From contig NZ_JADYWF010000001.1 of NCBI RefSeq assembly GCF_015864945.1, positions 1,550,378-1,614,377 on the forward strand: 64,000 bases of DNA, read 5' to 3'. The DNA comes from Salinibacterium sp. NG253. Its GTDB lineage: Bacteria > Actinomycetota > Actinomycetes > Actinomycetales > Microbacteriaceae. Of this stretch, positions 8,956 to 22,100 are shown one piece after another; position 1 is the stretch's first letter, and each line of letters opens with the position of its first letter. A program made the position numbers and the translations under genes. The notes beneath the pieces were generated by a model. The model saw only the letters and a program-made list of their open reading frames with translations. It had not been told where the DNA came from and did no database searches.

Positions 8956-9594
8956 CTACTTCGTGAAGCTGACGTGCTGGGTAATCCAGTTATGCATCGC
9001 TACGGCAGCCGCGGCTGACGCATTGATGGATCGGGTTGAACCGAACTGGCTGATCTCTACGACATCCGTGGCGGCGTCAATTGCTTCGGGAGAGAGCCCG
9101 GGGCCCTCTTGGCCGAACAGCAGCACGCAGCGCTTGGGGATGTCGAACGTTTCGATGATGACGCTGCCGGGCACGTTGTCGATCGCAATGATCGGCAGGT
9201 CGTTGGCTTCAGTCCACTCGACGAAGGCCGCGACATCCGGATGATGCAGCACGTGCTGGTAGCGGTCAGTGACCATGGCGCCGCGTTTGTTCCAGCGCCG
9301 CCGCCCAATGATGTGCACCGTGTCGGCACCGAACGCATTGGCGCTGCGCACGATGGACCCGATGTTCATATCGTGCTGCCAGTTCTCAATGGCAACGTGG
9401 AAGGGATGCCGCGTCACGTCGAGATCGGCAACGATCGCTTCCATATTCCAGTAGCGATACCGGTCAATAACGTTGCGGGTATCGCCGCGTTCGAGCAGCA
9501 CAGGGTCGTAGTGGGCATCAGTAGGCAATTCGCCCTGCCAGGGCCCCACGCCGTTGGTCGACAGCTCGACGCTGGGGTTCGGTTCAGTCACCAT
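8956..9594 (-). CDS. TrmH/SpoU-family RNA 2'-O-methyltransferase
   Basis: A 212-residue SPOUT methyltransferase that transfers a methyl group from S-adenosylmethionine to a ribose 2'-OH of tRNA or rRNA. All three SpoU motifs are visible: motif 1 NIGSIVRSANAFGAD, motif 2 LLFGQEGPGLS and motif 3 GSTRSINASAAAAVAMHNW, which forms the trefoil knot and binds the cofactor. An N-terminal extension of about 60 residues has no recognisable domain. The RNA target is not deducible. It is the first gene of a probable two-gene unit with the dadA-like gene. Confidence 0.88.
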   Translation of the reverse strand: MVTEPNPSVELSTNGVGPWQGELPTDAHYDPVLLERGDTRNVIDRYRYWNMEAIVADLDVTRHPFHVAIENWQHDMNIGSIVRSANAFGADTVHIIGRRRWNKRGAMVTDRYQHVLHHPDVAAFVEWTEANDLPIIAIDNVPGSVIIETFDIPKRCVLLFGQEGPGLSPEAIDAATDVVEISQFGSTRSINASAAAAVAMHNWITQHVSFTK

Positions 9595-9627
9595 TCCACG
9601 ATAGTCGTCAGCGGCCTAGCCTGAGTA

Positions 9628-9656
9628 CCGCCTCGTGGCGGCAACCCCGTGCGGGG
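9628..9656 (-). terminator. Tandem hairpins after the surface-protein operon
   Basis: Two consecutive GC stems lie just after the lipoprotein stop on the minus strand: CCGCC-TCGT-GGCGG (9628-9641) and CCCC-GTGC-GGGG (9645-9656). There is no T-run. They are well placed to end the long transcript of the giant gene and its lipoprotein, but this is inference. Confidence 0.4.
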
Positions 9657-9669
9657 CGTCTGCGCGCGG

Positions 9670-10119
9670 CTAGCCTTCGTAGCGCTCGACGCGCAGCACG
9701 CAGGTGAGCTCGTCTTCGGCGACAGGGATGACGGTCTCCCAGTCGGTCGTCGCGCCGGGCTCCGTTGCGTCGACATCCACCTGGGTGAGAGCACGAGTGT
9801 CATTGGCGCCGTTGAGGAGTGAGACATAGATGCGGTAAGTGGCGCTCGCATCAGTCGAGTTCGTTACCGACCCGTTCACGATCCACTCGTCGCCGTCGCG
9901 CTCGCACTGGTCAACCGTGGAATCAGCAAGAGCACCTTCGAGGTTTTCGCCAGTGCCAGGAGCATCCGTGATGTCAGTTACTCCGGGGGTCTGCTCTGCC
10001 GCTGCCGAGCTTTCGGCGGCGTCAGGCTGTTCCTCAGTGCCGTTGGTGCATCCCGCCAGCGTGAGCGCGAGAATCGCAAAAGGAACAGCGGTAGCGGTCA
10101 GTCGTGTGCGGAGCTTCAT
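9670..10119 (-). CDS. Small secreted lipoprotein coupled to the giant surface gene
   Basis: A 149-residue protein with a lipoprotein signal peptide ending in the lipobox LAGC (Cys24). An acidic, Ser/Ala-rich linker follows, then a compact domain (about 75-149) with DEWIVNGSVTNSTDASATYRI, two cysteines and a strand-rich C-terminus. The pattern resembles small immunoglobulin-like FxLYD domains, but I cannot assign a family firmly. The ATG overlaps the stop of the 6076-residue surface protein (ATGA), so translation is probably coupled. It may act with that protein at the cell surface, for example in folding, anchoring or export; this is inferred from position only. Confidence 0.75.
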   Translation of the reverse strand: MKLRTRLTATAVPFAILALTLAGCTNGTEEQPDAAESSAAAEQTPGVTDITDAPGTGENLEGALADSTVDQCERDGDEWIVNGSVTNSTDASATYRIYVSLLNGANDTRALTQVDVDATEPGATTDWETVIPVAEDELTCVLRVERYEG

Positions 10120-13100
10120 GAATTTTCCTGTCGTTGTCTTCTGCGGGCGAGCAGGATCAGTGCGAGGCCCAGGAGCAGGGTGCCCACGCCAGTTGCGAGG
10201 GTTCCTCGGGGGTCTGACCCAGTGTAAGAGAGCGCCTTGGTAGGTAGCTGCAAACTTGTCTGTGCGGTGGCGACGACCGGGTCACCTGAGTTGAGCTCGG
10301 TGCTGGTGACCGTTGCCGTTTCGTACAGCGTCGTTCCGGCATCGCTTTCACGGATGACGTAGGTTGCGGTAGCGGTGATCGATTCGCCCGGTGCGAGCGA
10401 ACCAATCGCTCCCGGCCAGACGCCATAGCGCATGGCCGACAGTCCCGACCGCGGGTCGGCGATCGTAACGTTCGTGAGTGGCAGCGTTCCCGTGTTTGTT
10501 GCAACGTAGGTGAACGTCACAACATCGCCTGGATAGCCCTGTTGGCCCGCACCGAGCACACCCGAAATCGTCAGTGCAATGTTCGGCACGTTCGGGATCG
10601 CGAGAACGTCGGTCGCTTCTTCCGGCGCGATGGCACCCGAGGGAGCGTTCGCGTCGACCGTGGCCACGTTCGTGGTCTGTTCGACATCCACGTCAGCCTG
10701 AGTGATCACGTAGGTTGCCGTTGCAGTAACCGACTCCCCCGGAGCCAACTCACCCGGAGTACCCGGCCAGTTGTAGGTGAGCGCGGAGACGCCCGGCTTG
10801 GGATCACTGATCACCACTGCGGTGAGCGTGACGTTACCCGTGTTGACGACCTCGATGACGTAGTTCACGGTTGCACCCTGCTGGGCGAGAGTCGCGAACG
10901 AACTCGACTTCGTGATGGTCATCGACGGGTCTTCAACAATCGGCGTTGAGCCGGTCGCGGTATCCGTCACCACAGCGCCCACTGCCGGCGTTCCCGCCGT
11001 GGAGGCGTCGGAGCTGATCGAGCCGGCATCCACGTCATCCTGCGTGAGCACATACGTTGCGGTTGCCGTGGCCGACTCGCCCGGAGCGAGAACGCCCGGA
11101 GTGCCCGGCCAGGTGATCGTCAGCGTGCTGAGATCGATCTGGTCGTCGGCGATCGTGACACCGTTCAGCGTGACATCTCCGGTGTTGGTGACCTCGAAGT
11201 TGTACTCCACGATGTCTCCCGCGTTGCCGGTGGCACCTGCGGCCAGCACCTGAGTCTTCGTGATGCCGATGTCTGGCGTGCCAGCAGCGGTCGGCACCAC
11301 AACCGTGTTGGAGGTGTCGATCACGTCGTCACCCGCCGGATTCGTCGAGGTCACATTCGCGGTGTTCGACGCGGAGCCGGCATCGAACTCTGCCTGCGTT
11401 ACCTGGTAACTCGCGGTTGCCGTGACCGACTCACCGGGAGCGAGTACGCCGTCAGCGGCAGGCCAAGTTCCGTACACGACCGCAGTCGTTCCGACCTTCG
11501 GGTCAGCAACAGTGACACCACTCAGGGTGGTTTCGCCCGTGTTCTCGACGGTGAAGGTGTAATCGATCCAGGAACCGACGACGACGGGGTTGCCCGCGTC
11601 GCGCGGTTCGCCAGCCTTGGCAATGTCAATGCTCGACAGCGCCTGAATCAGCGGCACCACGGTGACAGCCGAGTCGGCATCCACTGCTACGGCGGTCGGG
11701 GAGTTGCCCTCACCGGTCGCGACGTTGCGTACTTCACCAGCGTCGACATCCGCCTGGTCAACAAGACGAGTCGCCGTGACGGTGACACTTTCGCCCGGAG
11801 CGAGAACGCCCGGAGCGGCCGCGTCTGGCCACGTGTAGACAAAGCCGGTGAGGCCGGGGATCGTGTTCGAGAGCGTCACACCATCGAGGCTGACGTTTCC
11901 GTCATTCGTGATCGTGAACGTGTAATCCATGCCGTCGCCGAGTACGCCAGTTGCGCCCGCAGCGAGAGCCGCGGTGTGCGAGGTGACGATGGACGGCTCA
12001 GCATCCTCGGTCGGATTGAGCACCGTGTTCGACACCCCGTTGACCTCGGTGCCATCGGGCGCAGTTCCGATTCCCGTCGCCGTGTTTTCCACGGTTCCAC
12101 GGTCAACATCGTCCTGAGTGATGGTGTACACAATCGAACCAATAGCCTGCTCGTTCGGCCCGAGAATACCGGTGGCCGAGGGGAAGGTGAGGTCAGAAGG
12201 CACTACATCGATGAGCGGGTCAATGACGCCCACAAGGTGCAGCGTCACGTTTCCGGTGTTCGTCACAGTGAAGCTATAAGTAATCTCGGAGCCCACTTCG
12301 CCCGAACCAGACGTGATTGCGCCCGACTTCTCGGCCGTAATGCTCGGCTCGGCATCCGCAGTGGGTTCACGATCAACGGGCGACGTCGCCGTGACAGCAG
12401 CGCCGCCGGGCGTCACACCACGAACGGATGCAGTGTTGTCGACATAGCCGCGGTCCACGTCATCCTGTTCGAGAACGTACGTGGCGCTCGCCGTCGCCGA
12501 TTCACCCGGAGCCAGTACGCCACTGTTGGCGGGCCAGACGATCGAGTTGATCGAGACGTTGTCAATGCTGTCCGTGATGGTCACCGTGCGCAGCGTGACG
12601 TTTCCGATGTTGGTAACCACGATCGTGTAATCGATCGTGTCGCCAGGACCGTTCTCGCCAGCGACAGCCAGCTCGCTCGACTTCGTCACCTGCAGCAGGC
12701 CATCGGCCGCGAGAGCGACGGTTGCCGGAGCAGTGGCGGTTGCCGCTGCGCCCACGGGAGGAGTTCCCTCACCGGTGACGACGCTCGAGACCGCACCTGA
12801 GTCGATATCGGCCTGCGTCAATGTCTGCACGCGAACTGCCGTGACCGTGTCGCCGGGAGCGAGAACGCCCACGTCTCCGGGCCAGGTGTAATCGCCGGCG
12901 GGCAGCGAACCGAGGAAGTCGCTCAGCTCAACGCCCGAGAGCGTCACGTTGCTCGTGCTCGTGAAGCTGTAGTTCCAGGTGACAGTGTCGCCTTCGACGG
13001 CCGGGCCCGGGTTCGTCAAAGCGCCAACGTTGGTCACCGAAACGACAACGCTCGGAGCCTCGGTGGGCACCTCGACCGTGTTCGAGGTTGCGGAGATGGG

Positions 13101-16100
13101 ATCGCCGCGCACCGGAACTGCCGTAGCACTTGCCGTGTTCTCGACGTAGCCGCGGTCAACATCCGACTGACGGATGAGGTAGCTGGCCGTTGCGGTCACC
13201 GTCTCGGTGGGCGCGAGTGTCTCTACCGCGGTCGGCCACTGCACTGTCGGCGTGCTCATTCCGGGCAGCGGATCGGTCACAACGATCGAACCGATCGTCA
13301 CGTTACCGGTGTTGCGAACCTCGAACTCGAAGTCGACAGAGTCACCGACGCCGTTCTCGCCCGTCAGAGCGATCTCGCCCGACTTCACGACCGTCATGCT
13401 CGGCTGCGGCTGAACCGTCGTGACGATAACTTCGTTGGTGGTCGCCGAAACGTCATCATCGTTCGGGTCGGTAGCGCCGACGTCCGCAATGTTCGAGATG
13501 TAGCCGCGGTCGATGTCTTCCTGCGTGAGCTGAACCGATGCTTCACCGATGACGGTTTCGCCGGGCAAAATTACGCCGGGCTGGGCCGGGTTCGGCCACG
13601 TGATGGTCGGAATGCTGAGGCCCGGGAGCGGGTCGCGCAGTTCACCATCGATGAGCGTGACGTTACCCGTGTTGGTTGCTTCGAGACGGTAGTCGACCCA
13701 GTCGCCGACCTGCCCGATTCCACCAGCGCGTAGTACGCCCCACTTCGTGGTCTCCAGCTCGCCATTCGCGGCGATAGCGACGGTAGCGGGAGCATCCTCT
13801 TCGAAGGCAACACCGGAGGGCGGTGTTGCACTACCGGTCACGACGTTCGCAACCGAGCCCGAGTCGATATCTGCCTGGGTCAATTCGTGGGTCGCGGTAG
13901 CCGTGACAACAGCACCGGGCACGAGCGTTCCTGCCGTAGCGGTGGGCCACGAGTACACGAGCGCTGAAAGCCCCGGAAGCGGGTCAGCCAGCGATACCGC
14001 CGTCAGAGTCTGGTTTCCGGTGTTCGTCACCGAGAACTCGTACTCCACCAGGTCGCCCTCAAAGCCTGTCGAACCGGGAGCGAGCGCGCCACTCTTGGTG
14101 ACGAGGATGTCGGGAGCAGCAGCATCCGTCGGCGTCGACTCGAGGGCCGTGTTGCTCGCAACCGCAGCGTCGGTCGGCGAGGTTCCATCGGCCACTGCGG
14201 TGTTATCAACCGTGCCGGCATCGACATCAGCCTGGGTGATCGCGTAGGTTGCGGTCGCCGTGGCGATCTCGCCCGGAGCAAGAACACCGTTGGCTCCTGG
14301 CCAGTTCACGACAGGCGTGCTGAGGCCGGGTAGCGGGTCGGTGATCACGATCTCGTCGACCGTGACGTTTCCGGTGTTCTCAACCTCGAACGTGTAGGTG
14401 ATGATGTCGTTCACCCCGGCACTGGCGCCCGTGCTCGACGACTTGGTCAGCAGCAGGGATGCAGCGGCAGGAGCCACGGTCGTTTCGGTGACCGTCGTGC
14501 TCACCGTGATGGTGTCGCCGATGGGCGGCTTACCACTCGCAGTAGCGACGTTGGAGACGCTGCCGCGGTCGACGTCATCCTGAGTGATCGTGTAGTCAGC
14601 AGTAGCCGTAACCGTCTCACCCGGTTGCAGTTCTCCCTCGGTTCCCGGCCAGGTGAAGACCGGGCTGCTCACGCCGACGAGGGCATCAACGAGGTCGACG
14701 AGGGTCAGCGTGACGTTACCGGTATTGGTGATGCCGAAGTCATAGTCGATAGTGTCGCCCGCGTTGCCGGCGCCATCAACAGTTCCATCCTTCGTGACAG
14801 CCATGCCCGCCTGCGGAGCCAAAACCACCGAAGCGGTTGCCGGATCACTGACAGCATCGCCGCGCGGAGGGGTTCCAGAACCGGTCGCGTCGTTAGCAAC
14901 TGTTCCCGCGTCGATCTGCTCTTGAGTAAGAGTGGATGTCGCGGTCGCCGTAACCGATTCCCCCACCTCGAGCGTGCCAGCGGTGTCCGGCCACGTGTAG
15001 GTCAGAGCCGAAAGGCCCGGCAGGGTGTCCACAATCTCGACGCCCGTGAGGGTCACGTTGCCGGAGTTGGTCAACTCGAACGACCAGTTGACGGTATCGC
15101 CCTCGTCGGCGCGAGCCGGGTCAGCGAGAACGCCGCTCTTGGTGAGTTCCACTTCAGCGCGAATGGTTTCCGTCGGAACGGTGTTCGCTTCAGAGTCATC
15201 AGTGACGTCGGTGTCGTTGGGGTCAACGCCATCGGCGGTGGCGATGTTCAGAACAGCCCCAGCATCCACGTCGTCCTGGGTGATCTCGTAGTCAGCCGTC
15301 GCCGTTGCGATCTCACCGGGAGCGAGCACGCCGGGGCTCGTCGGAGTCGGCCACGTAATCGTGATCGCCGAGAGGTTCGGCAGTGGGTCGGTCAGCGTGA
15401 CGGAGTCCAGCGTGACGTTTCCAGAGTTCAGAATCTCGAAGGAGTAGTCGATGATGTCACCGAGATCAGCCGAGCCCTGAGGCGCACCAGACTTGGTGAC
15501 CGTGATGTTCGGAGACGGCAACACCATCGGCACAATAACTTCGTTCGAGGCTTCGACAATGACAACCCCCTGCGGGGTCTGCGCCGACATGTCTGCGGTA
15601 TTGGGGATATAGCCGAGGTCGACGTCTGCTTGCGTAATCACGTACGTCGCTATGCCGATGACGGATTCGCCAACCGGAATCTCACCCGGCTTTTCGCTAT
15701 CTGGCCACGTGATAACCGGAACAGAGAGACCCGGCAACGGGTCGAGCAGCTGGCCGTCGTAGAGCGTGACATTTCCGTCATTGGTCACAGTGAGCGTGTA
15801 TTGCACGGTGTCACCCACAGCACCGACGCCACCATCCAGAATCGTTCCCGACTTGAAGGGCGTGAGCACTGGTGCTGGCGTGATCGTCACTGTCTCATCG
15901 GCAGTGTCGTCGACGGTGCCTGCCGCAGGAGTTGTTCCCTCGGCCGTTACCGTGTTGTCGACCTTGCCCGCATCAACATCAGCCTGAGTGAGCTCGTAGG
16001 TGGCAACTGCGGTTGCACTCTGGCCGGGCGCAAGCACGCCGTCTGTCGCGGTGGGCCACGTGTAGGTCAGCGCGCTAAGCCCCGTGAGCGGGTCGGTCAG

Positions 16101-19100
16101 CGTGACACCGGTGAGCGTCACATTTCCGCTGTTTCGTACCGTAAACGAGTAGTCGATGATGTCGCCGGCGAAGCCCGTTGAGCCCGCCTCGAGCGCACCG
16201 TTCTTGGTGGTCTCGATCGCTGGAGCAGCGGCATCCGTCAGCACATCGATAGGGCCAACCGAGTCCTCGACCGCACCGAGCGGTGACGTGGCATCGACAT
16301 CCGCCGAGTTGCGAACATAGCCGCGGTCAATATCAGCCTGAGTAATCGCGTAGGTCGCGGTTGCCGTTGCGGTCTCGCCGGGAGCGAGCTCACCATCAGC
16401 ACCCGGCCACGAGTACACGATGGTCGAGAGTCCGACAAGCGGGTCATCAATCGCGACGCCGTTAAGGGTGGTGTTACCGGTGTTCTGCAGCGTGAAGTCA
16501 TACTGAACAAGGTCGTCGAGCGACGCGCCATCCGGTGTGCTGCCGACCTTGTCGATCGTGACGGATGCCGTGCGATCAACAGTGGGGTTCACCGCCGGGT
16601 CAGAGAACTCAAGGTATTCGGTGCCCTCGGGCGTTGTGCCGAGCGCTTCGGCCGTATTCGTCACCGAACCGGCATCAACGTCTTCTTGAGTAATCGTGTA
16701 TTCGGCCGTTGCGGTCGCGGTCTCGCCGGGAGCGAGAACTTGCGCGTCACCGGGCCACGTGAGAACCGGCGAACTGACGCCGGGCATCGAGTCAATAAGC
16801 AGCACACCCGAGAGCGTGACGTTTCCGGAGTTGGTAATGGTGAAGGAGTAGTCGACAACATCGCCTACTTCACCCAGCTGAACTCCTAGGTCGCCTGTCT
16901 TCACGATCGTGAAGTTCGGAGCCGCCGTCAGCGGGAGGGTTGCTGAAGCAGGCTGCGTTACAGCAGATCCCGTGGGCGGAACACCCATGGCGTTAACGCT
17001 GTTCGCCACCGAACCAGCATCGATGTCACTCTGCAGAAGTGTGTACGTGGCAGTCGCCGTGACGTCATCGCCAGGGTTGAGCACGCCGTCGGTCGCGGTC
17101 GGCCAGGTGCCGAACGTCACGGCGGTGAGGCCCGGTAGCTGATCGATGAGGTCGACGGATGTCAGCGAGACGTTTCCGTTGTTGGTGACGGTGAAGCTGT
17201 ATTCCACGGTGTCGCCCGCGACTCCGGTTGCTCCCGCAGCAAGGGCCGCGCTCTTGGTCGCGCTGAGCGACGGAGCGGCGGCGACGACCTCGGTAACGAC
17301 CTCGGGCGAGTCACCAGTGACGTCCGTGCCCTGCGCGTCGGTTCCACTCGCGGTTGCCGTGTTGCGAACCTCTCCCGCGTTCACGTCATCCTGAGTGATT
17401 TCGTACGTTGCCGTGGCGGTGACGCTCTCGCCGGGGGCGAGCGTCTGGGTGGTGTTTGCGACATCCCAGTTGACCGTGAGGTCGGTGAGACCGGGCAGCG
17501 GGTCAGCAAGAGTGATGCCGTCGATCGTGATGTTTCCGTCGTTGGTAATCGTGAACGCGTACGCAATCTCGTCACCGAGCTCGCCGTTGTCGGCAACAAC
17601 CGCAGTTTTGTCGACGGTCAGGATCGGAGCGGGCCGTACCGTCGGGATGACGACGGTATTGGTGGTCGCCGGAACAACGGCATTGTTCGGTGTGAGGGCC
17701 TGAACTTCCGCCGTGTTCTCGATGTACCCGAGGTCGATGTCGGCCTGGGTGAGCGTGTACTCCGCGGTTCCGGTGACGGACTCGCCGACGCCAAGAACGC
17801 CGGGCTGAGCCGGGTCCGGCCAGACGATGTTGGGGTCACTAATTCCGGGAAGTGGGTCAACCAGTTGGCCGTCGTGCAGCGTGACGTTACCGGTGTTGGT
17901 GGCGGTCACGGAGTAGTCGATGATGTCGCCGACTTGACCAATTCCGCCCGCACGCAGCTCGCCCGTCTTGATCGCGCTCAGGCTTGCGTCGGGTTCAACA
18001 ACAACCGTCGCGGCGACTTCGGTGCCATCAACGTCAACGGCGTTGGGGTCAACACCGGATGGTGTGGCCAAGTTCACGACAGAACCGGAGTCCACGTCGC
18101 TCTGCTTGAGCTCGTAGGTCGCTACCGCCATTGCGGTCTCGCCCGGAGCCAAGACGCCGTCGGTCGCGGTGGGCCAGGTGTACGTGATGGCCGACAGATC
18201 GGTGAGCGGGTCAGTCAGCGTCACGCCGGTGAGCGTGACGTTTCCGTCGTTTGTGATCGTGAAGGAGAAGTCGATGAAGTCTCCCGCTTCACCCTCAGAG
18301 CCGGATTCCAGTGCACCGGTCTTGGTCGCCGAAATCGCAGCGGCCTGAGTGACGAGAGGCGTGACCGCGGCAGGCGAGTCATCCGTGACGGCAGCGCCGT
18401 CACGAGCGGACTCGGCGTCACCGGTCGCGATGTTGCTGACCGAGCCAGCATCGACATCCGCCTGAGTGATCGTGTAATTCGCGGTGGCCGTGACGGACTC
18501 ACCGGGAGCTAGTTCGCCAGCGACGCCGGAGACCCATTCGCCATACACGAGAGCGCTGAGCCCCGCGAGCGAGTCGGTGATCGCAGCATCCGTCAGCGTG
18601 ACATTTCCGTCATTCAGCAGCGTGATCGTGTAGCTGATCGTGTCACCGACAATGCCGGTGCCGTTGAGCACGGCGGCCTTGGTGGTGACGAGAGAGGGAG
18701 CCGTCGCATCGGTAGTGACGGTGACGGTGTTGGAGTCCTCATCCACGATGACACCAGCAGGGGTCAAGGCGAGCACGCTCGAGTCGTTGTCGACGGAGCC
18801 GAGGTCGATGTCGTCTTGCGTCAGGACGTAAGTAGCGGTTGCCGTCAGCACGTCGTTCGGGCCGAGTGAACCGGCGGGGTTGCCGTCCCAATCGTCGTAG
18901 CTGATCGCCGAGACACCATCGAGTTGATCGATGATGCTGATCGAGCTCAGCGTGACGTTACCGGTGTTGGTGACAGTGAACGTGAAGCTCACGGTGTCGC
19001 CGAGCCCGCGGTCGGCGGGCGTCGCGTCTTCGGACTTGACGATCGTGATTCCCGCATCGGGAGCCAAGGGTACGGTCGCGGCGGTGGTCGCGTTAGCGAC

Positions 19101-22100
19101 GGCACCACGCGACGGAGTACCGGATGCGGTCACGGTGTTCACGACGGAACCCGAGTCGACATCCGCCTGCGTCACGACGTAGTCGTCAGCAGTTGCGAGA
19201 ACACTGTCGCCGGGATCGAGCTGGCCGGAGATACCGCTGGGGAAGGTGCCAAAGACGGGCGTCACACCGGCAAGCGCATCGTTGAGGGTCACGCCACTGA
19301 GAGTGACGTTGCCGGTGTTGGTGACGGTGAAGGTCCAGTCGATGAGGTCACCGGCATCTTGCGCGGCGGTGCCTGACTTCGTGACCGAGATGCCGGGGGC
19401 AGCGGGCTCGGTCGGAGTGGTCACCGAGGAAACCGGGCTTTCAACCGGCACAGCGGGATCTGCTGTGGTGGCACCGGCTGCCTTCGCGGTGTTCGTCACC
19501 GAACCGGCGTCGACATCCGCCTGCGTAATCGTGTACGTCGCGGTTGCCGTGGCCGATTCATCGGGGTCGAGAGACGTCGCCGACAACGTCGGCGTTGCTC
19601 CACCCAGCAGGGGGTCGTTGAGAACGATGTTCTCAATCGTCACGTTTCCGGTGTTCTCCACGAGGAAGGAGTACGTAATGGTGGTGCCTTCAGCGGCAGG
19701 GCTCGGCACGACGCTTGCTGTCTTCGTCGTCGTGAGCTCGGGACGCTGGTCACCGGTCGCAACAACGACGGCGCCGGAACTAGCCGTCACCTCGGGGCCG
19801 CCACCCGGAGTTTGAGCGGTCACGTTGGCGGTGTTGGTTACCTCGCCGGCGTTGAGGTCGTCGAGATCGATCGCGTAGGTCGCGGTCGCGGTGGCCGTTT
19901 GGCCCGGCGCGAGCTCGTTGTCCGCCCCCGGCCACACGAAGGTCGGAGTGCTCAACCCAGGCAAGTTGTCGATGAGCGTCACCACGGTGAGCGTCTGGTT
20001 ACCCGTGTTGCGAATCGTCATCGTGTAGGTGATGACGTCGCCCTCTTCGCCCGTTCCACCGACGGAAGCAACCTTGCTGACCGTGATTCCGGGGGCGGGG
20101 GTAATCGACACCGTCTCCGAGTCAGTCTCGGTGAAGGGCGTACCGGAGGGCGGGGTGGCCGTGAGGGTCGCGGCATTGCTGACGGAGCCAGCATCCACAT
20201 CGGACTGCTTCACCGTGTAGTTGGCGGTTGCCGTGACGGTTTGACCCGGGGTGAGCACGCCAGTAGCGCCCGGCCACGTGTACGTGATCGCACCAAGGTC
20301 AGCCAGCGGATCGCTGACGGCAACGCCCGTGAGAGTCACGTTTCCGGTGTTCTTCGTCGTGAAGGTGTAGGTAATGGTGTCGCCAGCAGCACCAACGGAG
20401 CCGGGAGCGAGCGCACCGGACTTCGCGAAAGTAGCGACAGGATTAGCAGCGACCGTCGGAGTGACTACTTCATCCGAGGGGTCGGTGATCACACCGGCGG
20501 AGGGCGACGTGCCCTGACCTGTTGCCGTGTTCGTGACCGAACCCGTGTTCACATCGGACTGCTTGATCGTGTACTTCGCGGTGGCGACAACCTGCGTATT
20601 GGGCTGCAGCGTTCCCGTCACTCCACCGGGCCACGCACCATAGGTGAGTGTGCTGAGTCCCGAGAGCGGGTCACTCGCCGACACCGAAGTGAGGGTCGTG
20701 TTTCCCGTGTTGCGCACGGTGATCGTGTACGTGATGACATCGCCGACGGCGCCGGTTCCGGCCACGCTCGAGGTCTTGGTGGTGAGGATGCCGGGAACGC
20801 GAGTTGCGGTCGGAGTAGCTACCGCAGCAGACGACGCCGTGGCGTTCGCGCCTGCGGGAGGCTTGCCCGAAACGGACGCCGTGTTGTTGACAACGCCGGC
20901 GTTCTGGTCAGCCTGGCGGATCACATAGTCGGCCGTTGCCGTGATGGTCTGCCCCGGAGCGAGGCGGCCAACAGTACCGCTGGCCCAGGTGCCGTAGGTG
21001 AGTGCGCTGAGACCGGGAAGCGGGTCCGCAATAATCACGTTGGTCAGCGTGACGTTACCGGTGTTCTCGGCGGTGAAGGTGTAGCGGATGGTGTCGCCCA
21101 CCACGCCCGTGCCGGGAGACACAACGGCCGCGGTCTTATCGAGCGTGATGCTGGAGTTCGATGCGAGCGGGAGGGTTGAGGGAGCAGTGGCCGTTGCCGG
21201 CGAACCACGCGGCGGAGTACCCGAACCATTGGCGGTGTTCGAGACAGCACCAGCGTCAATATCGGCCTGCGTCAGAACGTACGTTGCCGTCGCTGACACG
21301 CTCTGGCCCGGAGCCAAAGTTCCTGCCGTCGAAGGCCACGTGCCGTAGGTCACGGCGGAGACGCCGGGAAGCGAGTCAGTAACCGCTACCGAGGTGAGGG
21401 TCACATTGCCCGAGTTCGTGAGTGAGAGGCTCCACGTGACAACGTCACCAGCAACACCCTGCGCGCCCGGCGCGAGAGCGCCAGACTTGGTCACACCGAT
21501 CGTCGGAGCAGACGCGATCGTCGGCGTGACGAGCTGCGGCGACGGAGCAGTGACGGCAGCACCGGTGGGAGGCGTACCCGTTGCGGTCGCAATGTTCTTG
21601 ACTGAACCGGCGTCGACATCCGCCTGAGTGATTGTGTACGTGGCGGTTCCGGTGACGGTGCCGTTGGGGTTGAGCTGGCCGCTGACGCCACCCGACCACA
21701 CATAGGTGGGGGTCGAAAGCCCAGACAGCGGGTCGGTCAGCGTGACGCCCGTGAGCGTGACGTTACCCGTGTTGCGTGCCGTGAAGGTGTACGTGATCGT
21801 GTCGCCGATCGCACCGGTTCCCGTGCCGCCGACAACAGCGCTCTTGGTCGTGACGAGCGCGGGAGACGCCGCAACAGTGGGAACAACAGCCTGCGTCGAG
21901 GTTGCTGTAGCAACAGGTCCAGATGGCGGGGTTCCGGATGCCGTCGCCGTGTTCTTCACGGAGCCAGCGTTCACGTCAGACTGCTTGATGGTGTACGTCG
22001 CCGTAGCGGTGACTTGAGCGTTGGGAGCGAGAACTCCTGTCGTGCCGCCCGGCCAGGTGCCGAAGGTGACAGCAGAGAGGTCCGCGAGAGAGTCAGTGAT

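Noticed and set aside
14625-16181. 518-codon open frame antisense to the giant gene
   Set aside because: Low-complexity Arg/Gly/Val product created by the repeated codons of the sense gene. Similar antisense frames recur at repeat spacing along the array.
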